Shown one piece after another: positions 11,610 through 22,170 of a stretch of 64,000 nt of DNA (positions are counted from its first letter, which is position 1; the number at the start of each line of letters is the position of its first letter). This DNA is from Oasisia sp. SBJ-2009. Lineage: Eukaryota; Annelida; Polychaeta; Sabellida; Siboglinidae. The notes under the pieces were generated by a model. It saw only the letters and a list, made by a program, of their open reading frames with translations. It ran no database searches and was not told the DNA's origin. Location of the stretch: assembly GCA_964017155.1 (NCBI GenBank), contig OZ024855.1:58644868-58708867 (forward strand), read 5' to 3'. The translations under genes were made by a program, and so were the position numbers.

Positions 11610-11840
11610 CTTCACTCGAGCCTTGTCGGTGGGCGTTGACCCGGGTTGTGTCTTGTCGTAGATGTGGTAGTAGACCTGTCCACCTCGAGCGTTGTTGTCC
11701 GTCCACAGAGGCGCCAGCATGGCAAAGCCCTGCTTCTCAGCAGTTTTTTGTTTCGTGTAACCCAGCATGTTCGCGCGCAGCCTAACAGGGTAGCGACTCT
11801 CAAAGTTCAACCCGAAAGTGACATAGCCGTTTGAGTAGAT
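11610..11840 (-). CDS. Exon: NIDO domain, N-terminal part
   Basis: Phase 0-0 exon with acceptor ctgacttcag and donor gtcagt. It encodes IYSNGYVTFGLNFESRYPVR, then GFAMLAPLWTDNNARGGQVY. The xNGxxxFG entry and AxLWxDNN are the defining N-terminal NIDO motifs. Confidence 0.92.
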
Positions 11841-12299
11841 CTGAAGTCAGTAGAGAATGCACCTAGGTAGTGTTTGTGAATTTATAAAGCACTATTCCAA
11901 CAATCGTTGTTCAAGTCGTTATACAAAACGTGCCCTAAAAACAGACGACTCATCAGTTTCAATTTTAAAAACAGCAGTCGTCATTGTTGGTGACCCAGCA
12001 TTCAGGCTCAAGGGATATACTGCATTGACTGAGCTTGCGTATCCGCATACAATGCAAACTGAGGTGACCAAGCAAGTTCCTCAGAGTTGAATGCTCGGAC
12101 ACTTCAGTACGCCTTGTGCATGAAACACTATAGATTCTGTTAGATTTGGATATATCCAGCCGTGGCGCTGGTATTGGTTATGGAATGACTGTAGCTTAGA
12201 AGTGATGGGAGGTCGAGTAGTAATTAAACATTAGCATTTGATAAACATACTTCTCAACTAAATCTGTTTGTCTTGAAAACATGTATGATCGACAGTGCT

Positions 12300-12760
12300 A
12301 CAGAACGTATGGCTAAGATACTTGGTAATGTTACATCACCCTCAGATTCCATTTGGAATTTAGGTATTGTCTTTGACATTGATTTCTGCTTTCACCAGTA
12401 CATTTCATGCAAAATCATGTTTCTATCACATTCGTGATATCTGTCAAATCTGGCATCATTTGTCTTATCAACAGCTCTAAAACAATATCAGTAGCTCTGA
12501 CTAATAGTGACTTGATAATTGTAACTTCAAAGCAAGGTAACCAATAGACCTAATTAAGCAGTTGCACTGGCTTCCAGTTGTATACTGAATTAGATTTAAA
12601 TTGGCTACTGTTACATACCATATTCTTTCTACTCAAAAACCGACATACTTAGTTAATCTGCTACATTTCTCTGATATATCTAGGACCCTTAGATCATCTG
12701 TGCTTTCTCTGTGGCTACGCCAACAAACTGGAATCAACTCCCTATTATAAGTAAATATTC
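12300..12760 (+). pseudogene. CR1/L2-type LINE reverse transcriptase tail, decayed
   Basis: Conceptual translation across shifting frames gives WNLGIVFDIDFCFHQYIS, CFYHIRDICQIWHHLS and then a YLGPLRSSVLSLWL-like segment. This matches the C-terminal reverse transcriptase region of CR1/L2-like LINEs (NLGxxFDxxLxFxxHIS, then HIRDLRRIRHxLS). Several stops and frameshifts show it is dead. It lies in the intron between two exons of the large gene, on the opposite strand. Confidence 0.65.
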
Positions 12761-12953
12761 TGAAACTAGTCACCTTTCATAAAAAACTAAAAAAATTGCT
12801 CTTTCTCCATTTTTGGCCATTCCATTCTCCAATGACGACTTGTGCCTGTCCCCGTTTATGATTACACCAAATGATTGTGTTTGTTGTGCCTCTGAGCTTC
12901 CATGTTTAAGGATGTAGATGCTACAGAAGTGTTACAATTAATGTTACTATTAC

Positions 12954-13114
12954 CTTCATACGCTTGTACTGTCCGTTGAATATCTGTATCTTTGGCACAC
13001 GCAGGAAGTCTGAGGCGCAACTCTTGCCGCTCCAGTCGCAGTAGTAGGAGGCGTCGTATCCAAGTAAACGGTCGTCATGCCACATGCCGTACTGGTAGTA
13101 GCTGCGTCTTATCG
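12954..13114 (-). CDS. Exon: entry segment before NIDO
   Basis: Phase 1 in, phase 0 out; acceptor ctatttgcag, donor gtaata. It encodes IRRSYYQYGMWHDDRLLGYD, then a cysteine pair (YYCDWSGKSCASDF) and PKIQIFNGQYKRMK. The Y-x-YG-x-x-x-DD-x-x-L pattern and the strand just before IYSNGY are standard at the start of NIDO regions. Confidence 0.85.
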
Positions 13115-13703
13115 CTGCAAATAGGTTTCGTGGTTATATTCAAAACAGTGATGTTGTATCCATAATATCAATTAGGAACATAACATATATATTTGTGGAC
13201 GTGCATCATTTAGCAGTAGGTTAGAGATTAAAATATGCAACATGTCTTGTATTTGTGAACAGATAAAAATAGCTATAATGGTTCTTCCACTTGAGAAATA
13301 TACCATAGTTTGTAAGGAAGTAGTACTTCATTATTCTATTTGAATAGTTTTTTTTAGGTAACTATAGTTTTGCCAATTACTATTTTCACTATGCACTTCT
13401 ACTTGTAACAAAGTTTTATTCATACCCCTAATAATGATTCATTGTTACTTTCATTCCACTTGGCAACACATTTTGTTACTCTAATTTCATTGGTTAATAT
13501 CTCCAAAAACTTCCCACAAGTGAGTTTCAAGTCAAATATTATGGTCGAGATAATATATATATCTATGATCAGGATTACAATGCAATTATTATAATTTTGG
13601 CGCTCCATAATAATTTTCATTTGCAAAGCCTCTGCAAAACTGGCTACGGCATCATGCAATCTATATAGAATGAAAACGAAAGTAGAACAATGCAGATGTG
13701 CAC

Positions 13704-13752
13704 TATATATATATATGTATATATATATATATGTGTGTATATATATATATCA
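13704..13752. repeat. TA-rich microsatellite
   Basis: Imperfect TA repeat beside the last EGF exon. It makes spurious Tyr-Ile ORFs. Confidence 0.9.
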
Positions 13753-13804
13753 TACGTATGCCTGAAATGAGGTGTAAGCCTGATCAGGACTTTTTAAAAC
13801 TTAC

Positions 13805-13921
13805 CGTTGTTGCATACAGGTCCATTGTACAGATCATACACACACTTGCATTCGAAATAATTAATTCTGTCTGTGCACGTTCCTCCGTTTTCACATGGAC
13901 TGCTGGCGCATTCGTCAATAT
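13805..13921 (-). CDS. Exon: EGF-like repeat nearest NIDO
   Basis: A 117-base phase 1-1 exon with lead [10 protein letters not shown] and middle [11 protein letters not shown], but an atypical last loop ([16 protein letters not shown]). It has one more codon than the standard repeat and lacks the usual GYxG motif before Cys6. It is the most divergent EGF of the array and connects directly to the NIDO entry exon. Confidence 0.85.
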
Positions 13922-13974
13922 CTGCAGCAAAAGACACAGTTTACTTAATATAAAAGATATAAAGTTAAGTTCAT

Positions 13975-14240
13975 ATATAATGCAATACCCAGTCCTCAGG
14001 ACTGCTCAAAGCGCTTTACACTTTACTTCCCTGGCAGACCTATTCAATCAGACATCATTTCAATTTATTTCGGAAGCATCCAGCCATGCTGCAGTAAATT
14101 TGTGATCGCTGCTATTATAAATATTCACCACTGTCAATAGCCAGGTATTCTTTCATACAGTTGAGTGAACTGAAGTAATGTAGAGTGAAAAAACTTGCCC
14201 AAGGATCCACATGCCAGCTCAGGATTTGAAATTGAGTTTT
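13975..14240 (-). mobile_element. SINE copy, diverged
   Basis: Carries the family motifs CAGTCCTCAGGACTGCTCAA, CACTTTACTTCCCTGGCAGA, GTAGAGTGAAAAAACTTGCC and a degenerate B box (TTTCAAATCCTGAG on the minus strand). It is a weaker relative of the copies at 15890 and 17102. Confidence 0.55.
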
Positions 14241-14893
14241 CTTAGTTGAGATATAATATAATATACAATAATAATAACATTTATTTATGAACTAACTTTT
14301 TCAATTCTGTGTGATAAAACCATGCACGCACGCAAACAAACACAATATATCATATATTTATAATAAGTGTTTTTTGTGCTTCACCACTTATGCTAGACGT
14401 AGGTATGATGGTAATGATGATGATTTTGATGATTAACTAGTCATGTGGATGCTTATGGAGACAATGACTACGGTGATGATGATGATGAAGGTAATACACT
14501 TGGCGACAAGTGTACTGATGTTGACCATGACAATGGCAACACATTTTTTGAAACCATATATAGGTTGTTGTGATGGAGACCGATATTAATCAATTATCAA
14601 TGCGCCATTACTACTACAATTACTAACAATAATAATGTTACAATAGTGATGACACCAATATAAACATCAGAACAGCATTATGATGATTATTGTAGTGATG
14701 ATGACTATTGATCATGGTGATGATGATGTGATTACTGTACTGAAGGTAATGAAAATAAATAATAATAATAATTAGCAGTAATATAGGTGATGATGTTAAA
14801 GATGGCAATAATAATTATAATTAGGAGGCGCTTTAATACAAAACGGTTGATCAATATCATAGTCACTAAAAATGCAGTTGTTTTCAAGCGTAC

Positions 14894-15007
14894 CTGTCTC
14901 ACATGTATCACCGGTGTAACCTGATGCGCACGTGCAGCTGTAAGCATCCACCCGATCATCACATGAGGCTCCATTCATACAAGGATCAGAGTCACACTCG
15001 TTGACAT
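14894..15007 (-). CDS. Exon: calcium-binding EGF repeat
   Basis: Lead DVNECDSDPC, middle CMNGASCDDRVDAYSC, end CASGYTGDTCETG. Acceptor ttttcag, donor gtacgc. It is related in sequence to the three tandemly duplicated exons that precede it in the transcript. Confidence 0.9.
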
Positions 15008-15562
15008 CTGAAAATAAACCAAATGTTAAAGGGCATGGTTTTCAAAAGATTAGCAGCAAACATTTTAAAACACTGTTGTTTCTCATGGAATATTACCAAA
15101 ATGACATTCACTATATAATAATTTTATTTAGAAAGTGCAGTATATCCAGAAAATAAAGCTTCTAAGAACTGTAATGTATAACCTAAAATAAATAATATAA
15201 TAAATGAATAATAGAATAGATTAATAAGTTAATAATTAACAATAAAGATATTACAATTATTTTAGAAACTGTAATCATGTGAAAATAAACTCATTACACA
15301 TCACAAGAAGTTCACAAATGTGGCCTTAAAAATATTTGTTTTGAAATTAGACTTTAAAAAGTTCAAATGAATCTATAAGGCGCAGTCTACGATGATGAGA
15401 TCATACTGATTATGGTGATGATGTGATAACTGCATTGCCTGTAATAAAGATGAATGACCCAAAAGAATAAAACTAGTAATATTATTACATCTACTATTAC
15501 TTGTAAATGTGATGATAGTAACAATGGCAATGAAAGGAAACTTATGTGGTTTTCAAGCGTAC

Positions 15563-15676
15563 CTCTCTCACAACTGTTTCCATTGTAACCTGGCGCACAC
15601 AAGCAGCTGTACGCGTTCACCGTATCACGACACGTGGCACCATGCATACACGGATGAGAGTCACACTCGTTGACCT
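15563..15676 (-). CDS. Exon: calcium-binding EGF repeat (tandem unit 1)
   Basis: Lead EVNECDSHPC, middle CMHGATCRDTVNAYSC, end CAPGYNGNSCERG. Acceptor ttctcag, donor gtacgc. It differs from the unit 2 exon by one residue (Asn for Ser in GYNG). Confidence 0.9.
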
Positions 15677-15889
15677 CTGAGAATAAACAAACGCAGAACA
15701 GGGTTTATGGTTTGTACAATTTTCAATATAAACATTGTTTTTGTTTGAAGGACTAACACTCAGTATGCACACACATGCTTTGATGAGATGGTGATTGGGA
15801 AGGGGTATATGGTTATGTTATGATGACAAATTGTATATGTAATTTGGAGGTAAACTGTGTAGATTAATTAAAATAAAATAAAGTAAAGG

Positions 15890-16196
15890 TAAGTTCTTAT
15901 ATAGTACAGTATCCAGTCCTCAGGATGGCTCAAAGCACTTTACACTTTACTTTACTCAGACACCATCTCAAGTTCTCCGGGAACCATCCAACCATGATGC
16001 TGCAATTAATGTGTGAAGGCTGCTCGTACACATATCCACCACTGTCTATAGCTATGTACTCATTTATACAGCTGAATGAACTGGAGCAATGTAGAGTGAA
16101 AAAACTTGTCCACAGTTTTAACACCGCAGCACAGGATTCGAACCCGGGTTCTTTTAGTCAAGAGGCCAAAGCACTACTCGAGCCACTGCGATTAAG
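15890..16196 (-). mobile_element. tRNA-derived SINE (tandem unit 1)
   Basis: Read on the minus strand the head has an A-box-like TGGCTCGAGTAGTGC near 16185 and a B box GGGTTCGAATCCTG near 16140, about 40 bases apart, as in a tRNA promoter. The body follows: TTTTTTCACTCTACATTGCT, then TTCATTCAGCTGTATAAATG. The 3' part reads AAAGTGCTTTGAGCCATCCT. The body resembles widespread invertebrate SINEs. It is the best preserved copy, together with its duplicate. Confidence 0.75.
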
Positions 16197-16774
16197 CATG
16201 TATGCACATATGTATGCACACACATACACAAAGACACGTGTGTGCAGTGGACATGTGTGTGATTACGAGGTGTTGGACATTGTCATGATGATGATGCTGA
16301 AATATTATCAAAGTATATGATTTGTTGGTGATTATGATGATGACAATGATGACAATGATTACAATGATGATGATAAGGATGTGTTGCTTGTATGGATGGT
16401 TAATGTTGATGGCATTAGTGTAATTGTGATGATGGTGGTGGTGATAAGGATGGCATTGATGATAGTGATAATGACAGTTATGACACAGCAATAGTACTAG
16501 TATCACAAAGAATAACAATATGTGATTAATTAATGTGGTGATGAAACTAATGGAATAACTAGAATAACAGGATGATGATGAAAATGAGTATTATGGTGAT
16601 GATGGCGAGGTCGCAGTGATTATGGTGATGATATCATAACTGTAACATGACTTTAATAAAGACGAATGACCCAAAATAATAAAACTAGTAATATTATTAC
16701 ATCTACTATTACTAGTAAATGTGATGATAGTAACAATGGCAATGAAAGGAAACTTATGTGGTTTTCAAGCGTAC

Positions 16775-16888
16775 CTCTCTCACAACTGTTTCCACTGTAA
16801 CCTGGCGCACACAAGCAGCTGTACGCGTTCACCGTATCACGACACGTGGCACCATGCATACACGGATGAGAGTCACACTCGTTGACCT
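16775..16888 (-). CDS. Exon: calcium-binding EGF repeat (tandem unit 2)
   Basis: Lead EVNECDSHPC, middle CMHGATCRDTVNAYSC, end CAPGYSGNSCERG. Splice sites are identical to those of the unit 1 exon 1,212 bases away. Confidence 0.9.
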
Positions 16889-17101
16889 CTGAGAATAAAC
16901 AAACGCAGAACAGGGTTTATGGTTTGTACAATTTTCAATATAAACATTGTTTTTGTTTGAAGGACTAACACTCACTATGCACACACATGCTTTGATGAGA
17001 TGGTGATTGGGAAGGGGTATATGGTTATGTTATGATGACAAATTGTATATGTAAATTGGAGGTAAACTGTGTAGATTAATTAAAATAAAATAAAGTAAAG
17101 G

Positions 17102-17408
17102 TAAGTTCTTATATAGTACAGTATCCAGTCCTCAGGATGGCTCAAAGCACTTTACACTTTACTTTACTCAGACACCATCTCAAGTTCTCCGGGAACCATC
17201 CAACCATGATGCTGCAATTAATGTGTGAAGGCTGCTCGTACACATATCCACCACTGTCTATAGCTATGTACTCATTTATACAGCTGAATGAACTGGAGCA
17301 ATGTAGAGTGAAAAAACTTGTCCACAGTTTTAACACCGCAGCACAGGATTCGAACCCGGGTTCTTTTAGTCAAGAGGCCAAAGCACTACCCGAGCCACTG
17401 CGATTAAG
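17102..17408 (-). mobile_element. tRNA-derived SINE (tandem unit 2)
   Basis: Near-identical copy of the SINE at 15890-16196, carried along by the 1,212-bp duplication and not by an independent insertion. The only coding-frame difference noted is one T/C change near 17391. Confidence 0.75.
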
Positions 17409-17982
17409 CATGTATGCACATATGTATGCACACACATACACAAAGACACGTGTGTGCAGTGGACATGTGTGTGATTACGAGGTGTTGGACATTGTCATGA
17501 TGATGATGCTGAAATATTATCAAAGTATATGATTTGTTGGTGATTATGATGATGACAATGATGACAATGATTACAATGATGATGATAAGGATGTGTTGCT
17601 TGTATGGATGGTTAATGTTGATGGCATTAGTGTAATTGTGATGATGGTGGTGGTGATAAGGATGGCATTGATGATAGTGATAATGACAGTTATGACACAG
17701 CAATAGTACTAGTATCACAAAGAATAACAATATGTGATTAATTAATGTGGTGATGAAACTAATGCAATAACTAGAATAACAGGATGATGATGAAAATGAG
17801 TATTATGGTGATGATGGCGAGGTCGCAGTGATTATGGTGATGATATCATAACTGTAACATGACTTTAATAAAGACGAATGACCCAAAATAATAAAACTAG
17901 TAATATCATTACATTTACTGTTACTAGTAAACGTGATGACAGTAACAATGGCAATAAAAGGACACTTATGTGGTACACGTAC

Positions 17983-18096
17983 CTGTCTCACACCTGTCTC
18001 CAGTGTAACCTGACGCACAGTTGCAGCTGTACGCGTTTACCTGATCGTGACATGTGGCACCATGCATACATGGATGAGAGTGACAATCGTTGATAT
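17983..18096 (-). CDS. Exon: calcium-binding EGF repeat (partial tandem unit 3)
   Basis: Lead DINDCHSHPC, middle CMHGATCHDQVNAYSC, end [13 protein letters not shown]. Acceptor ttctcag, donor gtacgt. It is an older relative of the two preceding duplicated exons. Confidence 0.9.
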
Positions 18097-18204
18097 CTGA
18101 GAATAAACCAACGCAGAACATGGTTTATGTTTTTGTATAATTTTCAATATAATTTTTGTTTTAAAGAACTAACACTCACTCTATTGATGCTGATTTTACA
18201 AGCA

Positions 18205-18247
18205 CACACATACAGACACACACACACGACACACACACACACACACG
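18205..18247. repeat. CA microsatellite
   Basis: CACACA-type repeat in the intron upstream of the exon at 17983. Confidence 0.9.
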
Positions 18248-18759
18248 CTTTGATGAGAGGGTGCCTGGGAAGGGGTATATTACTATGAGGATGGTTAGTA
18301 TTTTTGGTGTGCATTAACAAATTCTCTGTAGCCTAATTCCCAGAGTTTTCATAAAACCAGTATTAGTGCAGTGACTTTTAAAACAATTTTTTTGAAACTG
18401 TGCTTGGGTCTTCAGTTATCTCTGCCAAGTGTTATCCAGATGACATTATGTGTAGTACATTTCTTCCATGATGGTCCAGTTAAACATTAACAATTGTGTG
18501 TTCCAGGACTCTTATTAAACTGTCATGATACAAACTTTTGGGAGGATATAAATCGTGAATCTCTCTAGTAATAATACATCTGACCTTGATATATAAGGAA
18601 TGCTACGTTTTGTAAAGTCATCAAGTTAGGCCTATTTTGTCTACAAGCCATCGCCTTACGATCTTTGAGGTTATACAAGTATGTTCCTATAACTCATTGT
18701 CTGGTCGAATGTCAAGAAACAAAGCAGTTTTCATTTTGAAAATGTGAAACTATGCATAC

Positions 18760-18873
18760 CTGTCTCACAGTCTTTTCCTGTGTATCCTTCCTTGCACTCG
18801 CAGTTGTGTGAGTTCACTTCATCCTTACAGACTGCTCCATTCTGGCAAGGGCTGTGTAGACAATCATCTATGT
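18760..18873 (-). CDS. Exon: EGF repeat, charged variant
   Basis: Lead [10 protein letters not shown], middle [16 protein letters not shown], end [13 protein letters not shown]. His replaces the aromatic residue before Cys4, so the Asp/Asn hydroxylation consensus is not met in this repeat. Acceptor ctacacag, donor gtatgc. Confidence 0.9.
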
Positions 18874-19572
18874 CTGTGTAGGCAAATAACAACTGCTTTC
18901 AACAGAATGGAGCGTTGCAATAGAAGTCATGCATCAGATAACCTTTAGCTGACATTGTGATAATGTGTAAAATCATCTCATCAATGTGTATGAATAACAA
19001 ATATTCATTTTGGTACAATAACTAAAAAGATGGTTTAATAGAGTTTCTAGAATACATTATTTTATTGCTGAACCTATGCTGTACAAAACCAATACAACTA
19101 TACGTCTCTATTTTGCTTCCCTTAAGGCATGCTAATTCATTTGTGCAAATTGGTTTGCATTTCTTTAGATGTAACTGTGCTGACTATTAACTTATTTAAT
19201 ATTCGCCCTAACATGCTATCATCAACACTGAAATCACAACATAAAAGGGATGTCAGCTAAAACATGTTTTTCTGTTGTTGAAGCTTTTGTTGCGTATGAA
19301 CAAGAACATTATCAATGCTGGCTTTTAGACATATGTAGCCATGATTATTTTAAAGCATACAACAGCTATATGATTTTGGTTACCATGAGGGTATATGGCA
19401 AAACAGTTGCCCTTTTACACACATTATAACTGTTGTCAAGTGTTTATATTGTTGCATCAAACAAACTAAGGCCACATATTGGCACACAGTTATCTTTCTC
19501 TCTGGTAGGATACATAAATATATGTATGCATGTATATATATTTCCATTCATGCTAATAGAATGCAAACCTAC

Positions 19573-19686
19573 CTGTCTCACACATGTTGCCAGTGTACCC
19601 TGCCACACAAATGCAGCTGTATCCGGTGCCGTTGCGGGAACATGTCGCTCCATTCACACATGGATTACTCGCACATCCACTGACAT
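19573..19686 (-). CDS. Exon: EGF repeat following the mucin-like exon
   Basis: Middle CVNGATCSRNGTGYSC, end CVAGYTGNMCETG. The codon split with the mucin exon becomes Tyr, so the lead is YVSGCASNPC and the calcium-site acids are absent. This repeat is probably not calcium-binding. Acceptor ttggttag, donor gtaggt. Confidence 0.88.
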
Positions 19687-19849
19687 CTAACCAAAGGAAT
19701 GGAGCAGCAAATAATCCATGTTATCAAAAATAAAATCCTTTAATTGAGCAGTTTGTTTCACTAAGCAGACACAGAAAGGCATTTTGCTACTTTCAGTGAA
19801 AAAAATATACGGAGAGTATGAAATTAATTAAATGATATGTCATCAGATA

Positions 19850-20150
19850 GCATGGTATCCAGTCAGTAGGAACTCTCATGGCTCGTTCAATGTACTCTCT
19901 GGCAGACCTGTTCAACCAAACACCATATCTACAGATATGGACATTGTGCAGCCATCCACAGTCACTGCCTGAAGACTATTGTATACAAACATCCATTGTT
20001 GTCTACAGCTACGTATTCATTCGTACAGCTAGACGACCTAGAGCAACAAAGATACAAGCTCATATACATTTTAGAAATGGTTGAAGAAGATTCAAATGTG
20101 GAAGCCTTTGTCTGAGAGCCCTACACTGGGCCACTACACGACTAGACTCC
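19850..20150 (-). mobile_element. SINE copy, old
   Basis: Shares GGTATCCAGTC, CTCTGGCAGACCTGTTCAAC and the CGTACAGCTAGACGACCTAG stretch with the SINE family, but the promoter boxes are degraded. Confidence 0.45.
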
Positions 20151-20264
20151 AACTGTGATAACAATGGGACACCTGCAGTAGCCCTCAGCTTACTATGTCC
20201 CACTTATGGTACATATGTACCGTTATATATAGGCTATTCTCCAAAGTATATTTTGTAGACTCAC

Positions 20265-20690
20265 ACTGTTTGGTTGTAGTCACTGTCAAGTCAACTTCTG
20301 TTGTAGTACTTTCAAGCAGCCCATTTCCTTTGTTTGTACTCGGTGTAGGCCGATCCCCTTCCGATGTAATTGTTGTTGGTTCATCTTCTTTCTGTGTAGT
20401 TGTTGTTGGCTCATTCCCTATTGGCACAGTTGTTGTTGGCTCAACCTCGTGCAGCGTAGTTGTTGTCTCATCCCCTTTCAGTGTAGTTGTTGTCTCATCC
20501 CCTTTCAGTGTAGTTGTTGTCTCATCCCCTTTCAGTGTAGTTGTTGTCTCATCCCCTTTCAGTGTAGTTGTTGTCTCATCCCCTTTCAGTGTAGTTGTTG
20601 TCTCATCCCCTTTCAGCGTAGTTGTTGTCTCATCCCCTTTCAGTGTAGTTGTTGTCTCATCCCCTTTCAGTGTAGTTGTTGTCTCATCCC
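20265..20690 (-). CDS. Exon: Thr-rich mucin-like segment with nine 9-residue repeats
   Basis: A 426-base phase 1-1 exon between EGF repeats. It begins with nine copies of GDETTTTLK, then degenerate relatives (EVEPTTTVPIGNEPTTTTQ, EDEPTTITSEGDRPTPS) and ends TTEVDLTVTTTKQ. Dense Thr with Pro and acidic residues is typical of mucin-type O-glycosylated stalks. Acceptor ttgttcccaaag, donor gtgagt after CAG-T. The DNA repeats are nearly identical, so the length is probably variable between alleles. It would act as an extended spacer between the two EGF blocks. Confidence 0.85.
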
Positions 20691-20691
20691 C
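20455..20691. repeat. 27-bp coding minisatellite, nine units
   Basis: On the plus strand the unit is GTAGTTGTTGTCTCATCCCC followed by TTTCAGT. Units differ at almost no position (one T-to-C change near 20617). The 27-base length keeps frame. Confidence 0.95.
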
Positions 20692-21553
20692 TTTGGGAAC
20701 AATGTTATCATAGTGACTTACATGCATGACAAAATAATATGCTTGTGACATTGGCAAACACGATAGCACACATTGACACACGACAGTTTGAACAGGTGGG
20801 TCCAGGGGGCCCTGTTGCGAGTCATGCTATACATTTTGGTGTGCGCCCTAGAACTCTATTTACTGTCATAGCCCCACAATAATAATAATAACAACACTGG
20901 AGGTAATTTATTTATACACCTATTTGCACAGTAGTTCTCTGTTTAAGGGTGCTTACAGTCATATCTAGTACCTACTAAAATATACATAACATAATTAAAC
21001 AAATACAAGACTAGACCTCCACATCCTAAAGAAATCTGGCTAAAAAGTATACAGACAATCCATTTGTAAACAAAATGAATATATATTTTATATATATAAT
21101 AGAAAAGTTAATATTACTGAATAAATCATTAAAATAATAGGTTAGTTAAACTAATTAATGTATAAAAATGGATGGAACTGCAATTCTAAAGAGACTAGAG
21201 AGTTGCACTCAGAAGGTATTCTGATGTCATGATATGACAGTACAACATTGCGATAGGCATTGAAGTCGTGCTAAACCTCCTGTTCAGATTTACATAACAC
21301 TTGGATCAGCCCCAAGTAACTACATATTGAGATTACCCTCTCTAGATTGACCCCATGATGTTTGCATCACTAGCATTCAATCATTATGGATTCATAATCG
21401 TTTCAGGGTCAAAGATGAAGTCTAACAACATCTAAAGTGGAAAAGAAAACATGGTGTAAAGGTACAGAAAGTGCTGTAGTTGAAGCTAAACAATAAAGAA
21501 AGCTTTTGACATAGCAGTGCATGAGGAAGACAATCTCAAGAACACGTACATAC
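20691..21553. other. Intron, nothing recognised
   Basis: AT-rich intron between the mucin-like exon and the upstream EGF exon. No repeat family or ORF is supported. Confidence 0.4.
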
Positions 21554-21667
21554 CTGTTTCACACAGCGTGCCGCTGTACCCATTCGCACACTGACACGAG
21601 AACCCGTCAACTCTGTCGGTGCAGTTGCCACCATGCATACACGGATTGCTGGTGCACTCGTCAACGT
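21554..21667 (-). CDS. Exon: calcium-binding EGF repeat, family Q
   Basis: Lead [10 protein letters not shown], middle [16 protein letters not shown], end [13 protein letters not shown]. Acceptor ctgtgcag, donor gtatgt. The hydroxylation consensus C-x-D-x4-F-x-C-x-C is present. Confidence 0.92.
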
Positions 21668-21856
21668 CTGCACAGAGAAACAATACATCATCAGTGATGA
21701 CTAACCTTCTCAGTTGTTTTACGGCTATTCAAGAAATTATCATATTTTGTGGGCCTTAGTAGAATTTCAAGCATTTCAAATAGACATGTTTTTAAAACTG
21801 TCACCTAGCACTATTCCTATGACTGGGCAATATGTTGTTTTATATTTAGGACCTAC

Positions 21857-21970
21857 CTGTACTGCACACAGAGCCACTGTACCCAGCTGAACAGTTGCAG
21901 AAGAAACGATTGACGTCATCAACACACGAGCCACCATTCTCGCAAGGACTGCTGGCACACTCATCAATAT
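21857..21970 (-). CDS. Exon: calcium-binding EGF repeat, family R
   Basis: Lead [10 protein letters not shown], middle [16 protein letters not shown], end [13 protein letters not shown]. Acceptor tctttcag, donor gtaggt. It carries the O-glucose, O-fucose and O-GlcNAc type consensus sequences (see findings). Only 189 bases separate it from the next exon. Confidence 0.92.
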
Positions 21971-22170
21971 CTGAAAGACAGTTCACAATACAGCAATATA
22001 ATAAGAAAATAAAATAATTTATATTGCGCAAGTCTTTGTAAACCAAGCATCAGTACAAGAGGGTTGAACAATCACAGAGTCAGTAAACGTAACAGCTGTC
22101 AATAGATGGGCTGATATGCCAGGGTGCTATGAAGTCCCAGCATTATTATTTGCTTAGGCGAAATATAGTA

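Larger units (their letters stand above)
15397..17820. repeat. Tandem duplication, two 1,212-bp units plus a partial third
   Basis: Unit 1 (15397-16608) and unit 2 (16609-17820) align with a constant offset of 1,212 and very few differences; a third, more diverged partial unit starts at 17821 and includes the exon at 17983. Each full unit holds one EGF exon, one SINE and a GAT-rich low-complexity tract. The near identity of units 1 and 2 marks a recent duplication. Confidence 0.9.

Noticed and set aside
16134..16195. A possible tRNA gene on the minus strand (A and B boxes)
   Set aside because: No foldable cloverleaf is apparent and it is joined to a repeated SINE body present many times.
20455..20691. 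Regularly spaced repeats resembling a CRISPR array
   Set aside because: There are no spacers between the 27-bp units; it is a coding minisatellite in a eukaryotic gene.
20195..20748. Two plus-strand ORFs rich in Val-Ser and Cys-Leu-Ile across the minisatellite
   Set aside because: They are antisense readings of the 27-bp repeat. The minus-strand frame fits splice sites and phase.
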